From contig JBGAGK010000021.1 of assembly GCA_044226785.1 (NCBI GenBank), forward strand, positions 1 through 64,000: a stretch of 64,000 bases of DNA, written 5' to 3'. The stretch is from TMP-86 sp039807285 (lineage in GTDB: Bacteria; Pseudomonadota; Gammaproteobacteria; Steroidobacterales; Steroidobacteraceae). The notes below the pieces were generated by a model. That model worked only from the letters and a program-made list of their open reading frames with translations, searched no databases and was not told where the DNA came from. A program made the translations under genes and the position numbers. Positions 32,825 to 40,468 of the stretch are shown piece after piece (the first letter of the stretch is position 1; every line of letters begins with the position of its first letter).

Positions 32825-34351
32825 ATGAGCGAACTGACCTCGATTTCCCGGCACTTGCTGAAGTTCTCGCCCGACGGCCTGGTCGTCGTGGACGCGCAGA
32901 ACCGGATCTGCTTTGCCAACGAAACCGTGCGTACGCTGTTCGGCCATGAGCCGGCTGCGCTCATCGGCCAGAACCTCGAGATCCTGGTACCCGAGCGGTT
33001 CCGCATCCGTCATGGCGCGCACATGGCGGCCTTCGGCCGCAACCCGTCCGACCGGGAAATGGGTGCGCGCATCATCGATCTGTATGCGCGGCGGGCCGAC
33101 GGCAGCGAATTCCCGGCCGGGATCCGCCTTTCCGTGTTCACCGCGGATGACCAGCGCTATGTCGCTGCCGCCATCCGCGACATGACGGAACGCCGGGCCA
33201 TTTCCCACGCACTGGTGACCGCTCGGGAAGAAGCCGACAGGGCCAACCGTGCAAAGACCCGTTTTCTCGCCACGGCCAGCCATGACCTGCGTCAGCCCCT
33301 GCAGACCATCCGGCTGCTGAATGCCTCGCTCCAGCGCCTGGCTTCGGTGACCCCCGCCATCATCGACCTGCTGCATCGGCAGGAGCAGGCCATCGACGGT
33401 GCGACCCGCCTGCTCAATACCCTGCTCGACATCAACCGCATGGAAACCGGAGCGGTGGAGCCGCAGATCGGCGAGGTCGATCTCGACCACCTGCTCGGCT
33501 CCGTGGTCCAGGAATTCCTGCCATCGGCCGAATCCAGAGGCATCAGCCTGCAATGCGAGACGTCCGGCATCTCGCTGCGTACCGATGCCATGCTGTTCAC
33601 GCAGATCCTGCAGAATCTCGTCGGCAATGCGCTGAAGTACACCCATGCCGGCACGGTGAACATTGCCACGTCGCTGGACCCTGATGCCCTCGTGCTGAGG
33701 ATCGAGGACACCGGCATCGGCATACCCCCGGACAAACTCGACCGCATTTTCGACGAGTATTACCAGATCGACGCGAAGGGAAATCCGCGTCTGGGCGTCG
33801 GACTGGGTCTTGCCATCGTACGGGAGGCCGCGCGCCTGCTGGGACTGACCGTCTCGGTGTCTTCCACCCCGGGCAAGGGCACTCGAGTCCGGATACGCAT
33901 TCCGCGCCAGACCCTGATCGAGAAACCCCATCCTCGGGTGCGCGAGCCTGAAGGTCTGATCAGCGAGGCCGGCGTCGGACCTTCCGGTCGCGTCCTTCTG
34001 ATCGAGGACAACGATTCGGTGAGAACGGCGACCGAACTGTTCCTGTCGCTGGAGGGCTTCGAAACGCGCAGTGCCGCCACCCTGGCCGAAGCGGAAGGCC
34101 TGCTGGCGGACCTGAGACCAGGCGATGTCCTGGTAACCGACTATCACCTCGATGGCGCGCTGACCGGCCTCGACCTGCTGCAACAGGTCCGCAGGCGGCA
34201 CGGCAAGGATGTACCTGCCATCCTGCTCTCCGGAGACCTGCAATCCGTGAATCGTCTGACGAAGCGCAGGATCCCGAACTGCCGCTTCCTGTGCAAACCG
34301 GTCGATACGCGGGCACTGGTGACTGCGATCCTTGAAATGCGGCAGACTTGA
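32825..34351 (+). CDS. PAS-containing hybrid histidine kinase with C-terminal receiver
   Basis: A 508-residue soluble protein. A PAS domain (about residues 8-125: FSPDGLVVVDAQNRICFANE and DMTERRAISHAL at its end) is joined by a short helix to the kinase core with His153 (FLATASHDLRQPLQTI). N, G1 and G2 boxes are LVGNALKY, DTGIGIPP and GVGLGLAIVREAARL. The C-terminal receiver has phospho-acceptor Asp439 (VLVTDYHLDG) and Lys in FLCKPVD. The SHDLRQPLQ form is typical of hybrid kinases that feed LuxR-type regulators. No membrane segment is visible, so the signal is probably cytoplasmic. Followed by a cytochrome c gene after 40 bases. Confidence 0.85.
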   Translation: MSELTSISRHLLKFSPDGLVVVDAQNRICFANETVRTLFGHEPAALIGQNLEILVPERFRIRHGAHMAAFGRNPSDREMGARIIDLYARRADGSEFPAGIRLSVFTADDQRYVAAAIRDMTERRAISHALVTAREEADRANRAKTRFLATASHDLRQPLQTIRLLNASLQRLASVTPAIIDLLHRQEQAIDGATRLLNTLLDINRMETGAVEPQIGEVDLDHLLGSVVQEFLPSAESRGISLQCETSGISLRTDAMLFTQILQNLVGNALKYTHAGTVNIATSLDPDALVLRIEDTGIGIPPDKLDRIFDEYYQIDAKGNPRLGVGLGLAIVREAARLLGLTVSVSSTPGKGTRVRIRIPRQTLIEKPHPRVREPEGLISEAGVGPSGRVLLIEDNDSVRTATELFLSLEGFETRSAATLAEAEGLLADLRPGDVLVTDYHLDGALTGLDLLQQVRRRHGKDVPAILLSGDLQSVNRLTKRRIPNCRFLCKPVDTRALVTAILEMRQT

Positions 34352-34391
34352 TGCCCGGAATCGCCGTTCAACCTGCTGGAAGGACCCCTTC

Positions 34392-35090
34392 ATGATTCGC
34401 ATGTCGTTGCCGCTCCTGATGGCGATGCTGGCCCTGGGTACCGGGACCTCCACGGCGTCGGAGGAGTCGGTGGATCGGGCCACGAAATCAGCCCTGGCAC
34501 TGGATGCACACCCGAAGGCCGGTGCACTGCTGTACGCGCGCAACTGCCAGAGCTGTCATGGCGAGAAGGCGGGCGGCGATCCGGCGCGAAACATTCCCAC
34601 CCTCGCCGGCCAGCGTTTCACCTATCTGGTGCGCCAGATGGCCGACTTCGCCGGGCGCGAGCGCGACAGTCGCGAGATGCACCAGGCCCTGTCGGGAGCG
34701 GAACTGAAAATCCCGCAGGCCTGGGTGGATATCGCCGCCTGGCTCAGCGCCCTGCCCATGACCCCCGTGGTCCAGAACGGGGATGGAAAGCACCTCGGAC
34801 TGGGTGAGGGCATTTTCCGGGAGCAATGTGCTTCCTGCCATCGCGAGGATGCCCGGGGCGATGACGATGGGTATGTGCCTTCGCTCCGGGGCCAGCACCA
34901 GGGGTATCTCGCCAGCCAGATCCATGGCCTTGCCAACGGCCGGCGCCATAACCTGGACGAGAATCTGATGCGATTCTTCAACAGCTTCGAGGACCCGGAC
35001 ATCGCCGCGGTGGCCGACTACCTTTCCCGCCTGAAGGGGGCGGGGCAGAGCCGCCAGAAAATGCGCGATGACGGCACGGTGGTAGACTAG
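34392..35090 (+). CDS. Di-haem cytochrome c (c4-like)
   Basis: A 232-residue periplasmic protein. Signal peptide MIRMSLPLLMAMLALGTGTS is followed by two haem-binding motifs, C52-Q-S-C-H56 and CASCH near residue 150, each in a cytochrome c domain; candidate distal Met ligands lie in RQMADFAGR- and LMRFFNSF-like helices. Two-domain c4-type cytochromes donate electrons to terminal oxidases such as cbb3. ATG 34392 is chosen because AAGGA lies seven bases before it and the signal peptide begins there. The next gene (MarR) starts five bases after its stop. Confidence 0.88.
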   Translation: MIRMSLPLLMAMLALGTGTSTASEESVDRATKSALALDAHPKAGALLYARNCQSCHGEKAGGDPARNIPTLAGQRFTYLVRQMADFAGRERDSREMHQALSGAELKIPQAWVDIAAWLSALPMTPVVQNGDGKHLGLGEGIFREQCASCHREDARGDDDGYVPSLRGQHQGYLASQIHGLANGRRHNLDENLMRFFNSFEDPDIAAVADYLSRLKGAGQSRQKMRDDGTVVD

Positions 35091-35095
35091 CGCGC

Positions 35096-35584
35096 GTGAA
35101 CGCTTCAGTCCCAAAATTTCATGACAAGCTCGGCGGTGCGCCGCACAGCAAGCTGTCCCTGCGTCTGTGGCTGCGGCTGCTGAGCTGCTCCATGATCGTG
35201 GAAAAACGCATCCGTGCCCGGCTGGATGAGGAATTCGGCACGACCCTGCCGCGGTTCGACGTGCTCGCCGCACTGGAGCGTCACCCGGAAGGGTTGACCA
35301 TGGGGCAATTGTCCGGCTACATCATGGTCTCGAATGGCAACGTCACCGCCGTGGTCAACCGGCTGCTGCAGGATGGCTGGATCCTGCGCACCACCGACAA
35401 GAACGACCGGCGGGTCGCGACGGTGCGCCTGTCGCGCAAGGGTCGGCAGATCTTCCTGAAGATGGCGGCGGTGCATGAGCAATGGATCGACCACATGTTC
35501 CAGGATCTTTCAGAACAGAAGATCGAGGACCTGATGGGCGCGCTCGCGCAGATGCGCCTGTCGATCGAGACGCACGAGATCTGA
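35096..35584 (+). CDS. MarR-family transcriptional regulator
   Basis: A 162-residue winged-helix protein starting with GTG at 35096, five bases after the cytochrome gene. Core segments are RFDVLAALERHPEGLTMGQL, the recognition helix MVSNGNVTAVVNRLLQDGWI and the wing TDKNDRRVATVRLSRKG. Such repressors respond to phenolic or other small ligands or to oxidants. The target is unknown; co-transcription with the cytochrome and kinase suggests a respiratory or stress circuit, but this is inference from order only. Confidence 0.85.
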   Translation: MNASVPKFHDKLGGAPHSKLSLRLWLRLLSCSMIVEKRIRARLDEEFGTTLPRFDVLAALERHPEGLTMGQLSGYIMVSNGNVTAVVNRLLQDGWILRTTDKNDRRVATVRLSRKGRQIFLKMAAVHEQWIDHMFQDLSEQKIEDLMGALAQMRLSIETHEI

Positions 35585-35602
35585 AGTTGCTTTGGCAGTC
35601 CC

Positions 35603-36256
35603 TCAGGGCCCGGGACAGTTCCTGACTTCCAGCCGCATGATGCGGCCGCTGCCGCTCTGCAACCCGGTTGTGTCCAGCGTCTCGCCCGGCGCCTTCATGT
35701 CCACATCCACCCAGAACACATCGGTACTTCGCATGCGGTCGACCTGTACCGGCTTGAGTCCCAGCGCCTGCGCCTGCTCGAACCTGGTGCGCGCGCGCCC
35801 GGGATCGTTGAACAGCCCCAGGGAGATCACCGGCATCTCGTCGGGGCCCGGCATGACCAGCGCATCGTCGATTCCGGCCTGCCTGAGCTTTGCGAGCAAC
35901 TGATCCGATGCAAGCGGATCTTCCGGCCGGGCGACATACACCCAGATCCCGGCAGGCACTTCCCCCTGCCCGGCTCGCTGACGCGGCTCATGGCCGGCGC
36001 TCCGCAAGGTCGTGGCGGCACGGGTTGCCTCGGCCATGTCGCGGAATGGGCCCACGCTGAGGCAGCTCCGGACCTGTGCAACCGGCGCGGGCGCGACAGG
36101 GCTGTGGGCCCGCACCGGTGCTTCGGCGGCCAGCTTCAGGCCGGGCCCGGACAGCACCGACCCCGGCTGGGCCGGACCCACGATGTCCCGCAACCACAGG
36201 AAATAGGCGATGTTGGCCAGCAGCAGCGCCAGCACCAGGGACTTGAGCCAGGTCAT
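35603..36256 (-). CDS. SPOR-domain protein with N-terminal membrane anchor
   Basis: A 217-residue protein with one N-terminal membrane helix (LKSLVLALLLANIAYFLWL), a Pro/Ala linker and a SPOR-type C-terminal domain (RSCLSVGPFRDMAEATRAAT; SLGLFNDPGRARTRFEQAQA). SPOR domains bind peptidoglycan strands lacking stem peptides at division septa. ATG 36256 is preferred to the GTG two codons earlier because GGAG lies eight bases upstream. It follows birA after 25 bases. In many proteobacteria a coaX (type III pantothenate kinase) gene lies between the two; it is absent here. Confidence 0.75.
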   Translation of the reverse strand: MTWLKSLVLALLLANIAYFLWLRDIVGPAQPGSVLSGPGLKLAAEAPVRAHSPVAPAPVAQVRSCLSVGPFRDMAEATRAATTLRSAGHEPRQRAGQGEVPAGIWVYVARPEDPLASDQLLAKLRQAGIDDALVMPGPDEMPVISLGLFNDPGRARTRFEQAQALGLKPVQVDRMRSTDVFWVDVDMKAPGETLDTTGLQSGSGRIMRLEVRNCPGP

Positions 36257-36281
36257 GCCCACCGCTCCATCCTGCCCGGGT

Positions 36282-37259
36282 TCAAGGCATCACCGGGCGC
36301 AACGACGCCTCTCCCGATACGAATCTCACAGTCGAGCCTTCGACCTGCATCAGCAGGGCCCCTTCCGGGTCGATGCCCATCGCAGTACCTGCAAGTTCAC
36401 GATCGCCCATGCGCACGCGGGCGGGACGCCCCTGCAGTGCATCCAGCTCGCACCAGGGCGCGACGAACGGCGCGAAACCGGATTGCCCGAAGGTGCACAG
36501 CACCTCGATCAGCTCGTCGATGAGCGCTCCGGCCAGGGCGTTGCGGGAAGGTGGTTGCACACAGGCTTCCGCAACCGATGCCGGGGCTACTGCGTCGGCG
36601 GGCAGGCCGGCCAGCCCGGCTGGTTCCAGCGTCACGTTCAGGCCGACACCGATCACCACGAAAGCAGGCCCTGCCGCCTCACCGCGCATTTCCAGCAGGA
36701 TGCCGCCCATCTTGCGATCCTGGAACCAGATGTCATTGGGCCATTTGAGCGTGACACTCCGTGCGCCGATCCGCTGCAGCGCACGCGCCACACCCACGCC
36801 GGCGGCCAGGCTCAACGCCGACAGTTCCCGTGGCGCCTCCTCGAAACCCCAGCTCACCGACAATGCCAGTGTCCGTCCAAAAGGAGCGATCCATGACCGG
36901 CCACGACGGCCCCGCCCCTGGGTCTGGCGCTCGGTCAGCATGACGCAGGCCTTCCCCGCCGGCGGCTTCGCACCCTCGATCAGCCGGGTGTTGGTGGAAT
37001 CCACTTCGAACGGCACCGCAAGGCTTTCGATCCGGGAACGCGCCGGTGCACTCATGCAGGCGAGGATGGCCGCGGCGTCCAGCAGCTCGAGCGGCGCATC
37101 GAGCCGGTACCCGGCGCGCGGGAGCGAACTGACCGCGATGCCCTGGGCACGAAGCCGCTCGATGTGCTTCCAGACGGCGGAGCGGCTGATATGGAGCCGG
37201 TCCGCCAGCGCTTCGCCCGAATGCACGGCGCCATCGGCCAGCAGCGCCAGCAATCTCAT
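36282..37259 (-). CDS. birA: Bifunctional biotin protein ligase / biotin operon repressor
   Basis: A 325-residue protein of full BirA length. An N-terminal winged HTH (SGEALADRLHISRSAVWKHI) is followed by the ligase core with the adenylate loop GRGRRGRSWIAPFG, the lysine-bearing LKWPNDIWFQDRKMGGIL and a C-terminal SH3-like domain. It attaches biotin to acetyl-CoA carboxylase biotin carrier protein and, with its HTH, can repress biotin synthesis. ATG 37259 starts 13 bases after plsY and no earlier in-frame start fits the domain order. Confidence 0.92.
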   Translation of the reverse strand: MRLLALLADGAVHSGEALADRLHISRSAVWKHIERLRAQGIAVSSLPRAGYRLDAPLELLDAAAILACMSAPARSRIESLAVPFEVDSTNTRLIEGAKPPAGKACVMLTERQTQGRGRRGRSWIAPFGRTLALSVSWGFEEAPRELSALSLAAGVGVARALQRIGARSVTLKWPNDIWFQDRKMGGILLEMRGEAAGPAFVVIGVGLNVTLEPAGLAGLPADAVAPASVAEACVQPPSRNALAGALIDELIEVLCTFGQSGFAPFVAPWCELDALQGRPARVRMGDRELAGTAMGIDPEGALLMQVEGSTVRFVSGEASLRPVMP

Positions 37260-37272
37260 GAACACCGGCAAG

Positions 37273-37917
37273 TCATGGGGAGCGCGGTCGCAACAGCCAC
37301 ACCCGGCGCGCGCGATTCTCCGTGCCATTGCGCATGCGGGCGATGTTGCTGCGATGAGTGAAGATGATGAACCCCGCGGCGGCGGCGCAGAATACGATGA
37401 ACGGCAAGTCCGCCGGGTTCTGGAACCCGGCCACCAGCACCAGGGACAGGGCCGCCAGCATGGTCGCCAGCCCCACATAACCGGTGACCACCAGCACCAG
37501 GAGCCACACCACCAGCAGCGGAATCAGCGCCCAGGCATGGAGCGCCGCCAGCACGCCCACCATCGTGGCGGCCCCCTTGCCACCCCGGAAGCCATGCCAC
37601 AGGGGATAGACATGCCCGACGACCACGGCTGCGGCGCAGGCCAGCTGCAGCCATTCACGCGAGATCCCCTGATCGATGCCGATGCCGGGAATATCGAGAC
37701 GGGGGATCAGCAGGACGGCCACTACCCCCTTGGCGATGTCGATGGCCAGCACCGCAAGGCCGAACACCAGACCCTGCGTCCGCAACGCATTCGTACCACC
37801 CGCGTTGCCACTGCCCAGGGTGCGGATGTCCACGCTGCGCAGACGCCCCAGCAACAGGCTGCCGAGGATGGACCCCAGCCCGTAGGCGAGCAGCACCTTG
37901 GCCCCCAGTTCCAGCAT
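37273..37917 (-). CDS. plsY: Acyl-phosphate glycerol-3-phosphate acyltransferase
   Basis: A 214-residue polytopic membrane enzyme. PlsY marks are AYGLGSILGSLLLGRL, the SGNAGGTNALR motif for glycerol-3-phosphate/phosphate binding, and HVYPLWHGFRGGKGAATMVG. It acylates glycerol-3-phosphate with acyl-phosphate, the first step of phospholipid synthesis. ATG 37917 fits the normal family start. A GTG at 37950, in a GTGA overlap with the ctlX-like stop, would add 11 residues and is a real alternative given the coupling. Confidence 0.9.
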   Translation of the reverse strand: MLELGAKVLLAYGLGSILGSLLLGRLRSVDIRTLGSGNAGGTNALRTQGLVFGLAVLAIDIAKGVVAVLLIPRLDIPGIGIDQGISREWLQLACAAAVVVGHVYPLWHGFRGGKGAATMVGVLAALHAWALIPLLVVWLLVLVVTGYVGLATMLAALSLVLVAGFQNPADLPFIVFCAAAAGFIIFTHRSNIARMRNGTENRARRVWLLRPRSP

Positions 37918-37946
37918 GGCGATGATTATGCCACTTCCCGCGGGGC

Positions 37947-38876
37947 TCACCCGCGTGGCAGATGGATCTCCGCCAGCATGCAGCGCACGCTTCCACCCCC
38001 CAGGGTTTCGATGGTGGGGATGCGCGCCACCAGGATGCGGCCGTGCCGCTCGAGCAGCGCCCGCTGCGATGGGTCCAGCACATCCCAGGCCGTGGCCGAC
38101 AATGTGATCAGCGGTCCGCCGCGGCCGCGCAGCTCCAGGAGGTTTCCGGCGAAGCCCCGGAGTTGCCGCATGGAAATCTCAAGGATCTCCCGGCCTGAGG
38201 CCTGCAGCATGGCCAGGACCGCCGCACGCTGCGCCGCATCCGGCAATGCTTCCGTGCACAGCACCGCAAATTCAGCACCCAGCGCCATCAGGACATTGGT
38301 GTGATACACCGGCAGCGCTCCCGGGCCTTCCGCATCGAAAGTCACCGGATCGTAGTCCAGGCGTTGGGCGAAATCGCCCAGTACACCCAGATCGGTGCGC
38401 GGCGACAGGCAGGCATAGGCACGCCTCCCCGGCCGGTCCAGGACCAGGCTCCCGGTTCCTTCGAGGAACCGCCCTGCACGCTCATGGTCGCGCAGGTCCA
38501 CACGCCGCCCGATGTGGAATCCGCCTTCGAGTCGGACCTGCTCGATGATCTCCTCGCGGCACTCCAGCCGCCGGTTCGGCGCCAGCATCGGGTACAGGAC
38601 CACGGTCCCGTCGGCATGAAAGCTCAACCAGTTGTTGGGAAACACGGCATCCGGCTTTGCCGGATCCGGTGAATCCTCGGCCACGATGACCTGCACCCCC
38701 GCCTCCCTCAGGCGGCCAGCAAGCTCATCGAACTCGGCCAGCGCCTGCCGCGGAGCGGCCGCGCCGTGGGCAGCATCACGATGCTGGAATTCGTTGCTGG
38801 CGGCGGTCTGTTCGTTGTAGCCGAACCGCGCCGGACGCACCATCAGCACGGCGGCCGCACATTGCATCTCGCTCAT
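37947..38876 (-). CDS. CtlX-type amidinohydrolase (arginine deiminase / DDAH superfamily)
   Basis: A 309-residue pentein-fold enzyme of the CtlX/DDAH-eukaryote type. Substrate-site segments are PDAVFPNNWLSFHADGTVVL and the catalytic histidine in YHTNVLMALG; the nucleophilic cysteine is in TLGGGSVRCMLAEIHLPRG at the C-terminus. Such proteins act on arginine, citrulline or methylated arginine. It is divergent from opgG over about 80 bases and its stop overlaps a possible plsY start. The name ctlX is only by resemblance to citrulline-utilisation hydrolases. Confidence 0.82.
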   Translation of the reverse strand: MSEMQCAAAVLMVRPARFGYNEQTAASNEFQHRDAAHGAAAPRQALAEFDELAGRLREAGVQVIVAEDSPDPAKPDAVFPNNWLSFHADGTVVLYPMLAPNRRLECREEIIEQVRLEGGFHIGRRVDLRDHERAGRFLEGTGSLVLDRPGRRAYACLSPRTDLGVLGDFAQRLDYDPVTFDAEGPGALPVYHTNVLMALGAEFAVLCTEALPDAAQRAAVLAMLQASGREILEISMRQLRGFAGNLLELRGRGGPLITLSATAWDVLDPSQRALLERHGRILVARIPTIETLGGGSVRCMLAEIHLPRG

Positions 38877-38953
38877 GACCGGGTGCCGGTTTGGTTGAGG
38901 TGGATTCGTTCCGACCGTTTACAAGGTATCATGGCCGCCTGACGTGTGAGCGA

Positions 38954-40468
38954 GTGAACGCGTTGTCGATGCTTCGTCCAGCCTGTGGTCTTGTCTTCTG
39001 CATGCTGTCCGCTGCCGCATCGGCACAAGGCCGGCAGGCCGCACAATATCCCGTCGACCAGAATGCCGTCATCGCCGCCGCGAAGCGGCTGGCTGCGGAA
39101 CCCTATGTGCCGCGCCGGAATGCACTGCCAGCCGGTCTGCAGAACCTGCGGGCCGACCAGTACCGCGACATCCGCTTTGCGGACTCCGCCCTGATCTGGT
39201 CGCGTGATCACCTGCATTTCGAACTCAGTCTGCTGGCTGCCGGCCTGTATTTCCAGACGCCGGTGAACATTTCGCTGGTGGAGAACGGCGTTGCGCAGCA
39301 GATCCAGAGCGTTCCCGGCATGTTCGAGATCGGCCCGAGTGCGCCTTCGAGCCTGGCCCGCATCGCGCTGCCGCTGTCAGGCTTTGGCGTCAATGCCCGG
39401 CTGGACTCGCCCCGGGAATGGACGGAATTCCTGCGCTTCCAGGGCGCCAGTTACTTCCGCGCGCTGGCCAGGCAACAGGTCTTTGGCCTGTCGGCACGCG
39501 GCCTGGCCGTGAATATCGCCGAACCCATGGGCGAGGAGTTTCCTGCCTTCACCGATTTCTGGATCGAAAAGCCCGGCCCGAAATCCACCAGCATCGTGAT
39601 CAACGCGCTGCTGGACTCGCCCTCGGTGACCGGTGCCTTTCACTTCGTGGTGGAACCCGGAGCCGAGACCACCATGGACGTGGATGCCATGCTGTTCGCG
39701 CGCACACCCGTGCGCTCGCTGGGCGTCGCGCCCCTGACCTCGATGTTCCTGTTCGATGAGTCCAACCGCGCGCGCCGCGACGACTATCGCGCCGAGGTGC
39801 ACAATTCGGATGGCCTGCAGATCACCTCCAGCTCGGGTGAGGCGATCTGGCGTCCGCTCGCCAATCCAGCCAAGCTCCAGATCTCCTCGTTCACCACCGA
39901 TCCTCCGCGAGGCTTCGGGCTGATGCAGCGCTCGCGCCTGCCGGAGGATTTCCAGGATCTGGATTCGCAATACGACCGGCGCCCCAGTGCCTGGATCGAG
40001 CCGAAATCGGACTGGGGCCCCGGTGCGGTCGAACTGGTGGAGATTCCCGCCACACGGGAGACCAACGACAACATCACCGCCCTGTGGCGCCCCGCTGGCA
40101 CCCTGGTACCGGGCCGACCCTGGAGATTCGCCTATCGCATCACCTGGATGGGCCAGAGCAAACCGCAGAAGGGTCTGGCTCGCGTGGTCGCGACGCGCTC
40201 TGGCGTGAGCCCGGAAGGCAATCGCCGCATGTTCATGATCGACTACACCGGCATTGGCGACAAGGTGGCTGACCTGCGCCTGGACATCGGAGCCTCCGCC
40301 GGCAAGATCGGCAACCTGTCCATCGCGCCCTATCCGGCCATCAAGGGATTCCGGGTCGGTTTCGATCTCACCCCGCGCGAAGCGGATGTGATCGAGCTGA
40401 GGCTGCGCGTGCTGGCCCATGACAAACCCGTATCCGAGACCTGGCTGTACCGATGGACGGCGCCGTGA
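38954..40468 (+). CDS. opgG: Periplasmic glucan biosynthesis protein OpgG
   Basis: A 504-residue periplasmic protein with signal peptide (MLRPACGLVFCMLSAAASAQ) and the two-domain OpgG fold. Conserved blocks are LQNLRADQYRDIRF, FGLSARGLAVNIAEPMGEEF, LGVAPLTSMFLFDESN and RPSAWIEPKSDWGPGAVEL. OpgG is needed to make branched osmoregulated periplasmic glucans; recent work on the family suggests glucan-cleaving activity. GTG 38954 or ATG 38969 can be the start. The end overlaps opgH by 16 bases, so the genes are coupled. Several acidic residues of the catalytic cleft remain but I cannot assign them by eye. Confidence 0.9.
   Translation: MNALSMLRPACGLVFCMLSAAASAQGRQAAQYPVDQNAVIAAAKRLAAEPYVPRRNALPAGLQNLRADQYRDIRFADSALIWSRDHLHFELSLLAAGLYFQTPVNISLVENGVAQQIQSVPGMFEIGPSAPSSLARIALPLSGFGVNARLDSPREWTEFLRFQGASYFRALARQQVFGLSARGLAVNIAEPMGEEFPAFTDFWIEKPGPKSTSIVINALLDSPSVTGAFHFVVEPGAETTMDVDAMLFARTPVRSLGVAPLTSMFLFDESNRARRDDYRAEVHNSDGLQITSSSGEAIWRPLANPAKLQISSFTTDPPRGFGLMQRSRLPEDFQDLDSQYDRRPSAWIEPKSDWGPGAVELVEIPATRETNDNITALWRPAGTLVPGRPWRFAYRITWMGQSKPQKGLARVVATRSGVSPEGNRRMFMIDYTGIGDKVADLRLDIGASAGKIGNLSIAPYPAIKGFRVGFDLTPREADVIELRLRVLAHDKPVSETWLYRWTAP

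Noticed and set aside
32600..34543. Minus-strand frame of about 650 codons opposite the hybrid kinase
   Set aside because: It mirrors an unambiguous PAS-kinase-receiver gene and shows no motif of its own. Only the small killer-protein-like fragment near 32.55-32.69 kb was kept, in a different frame.
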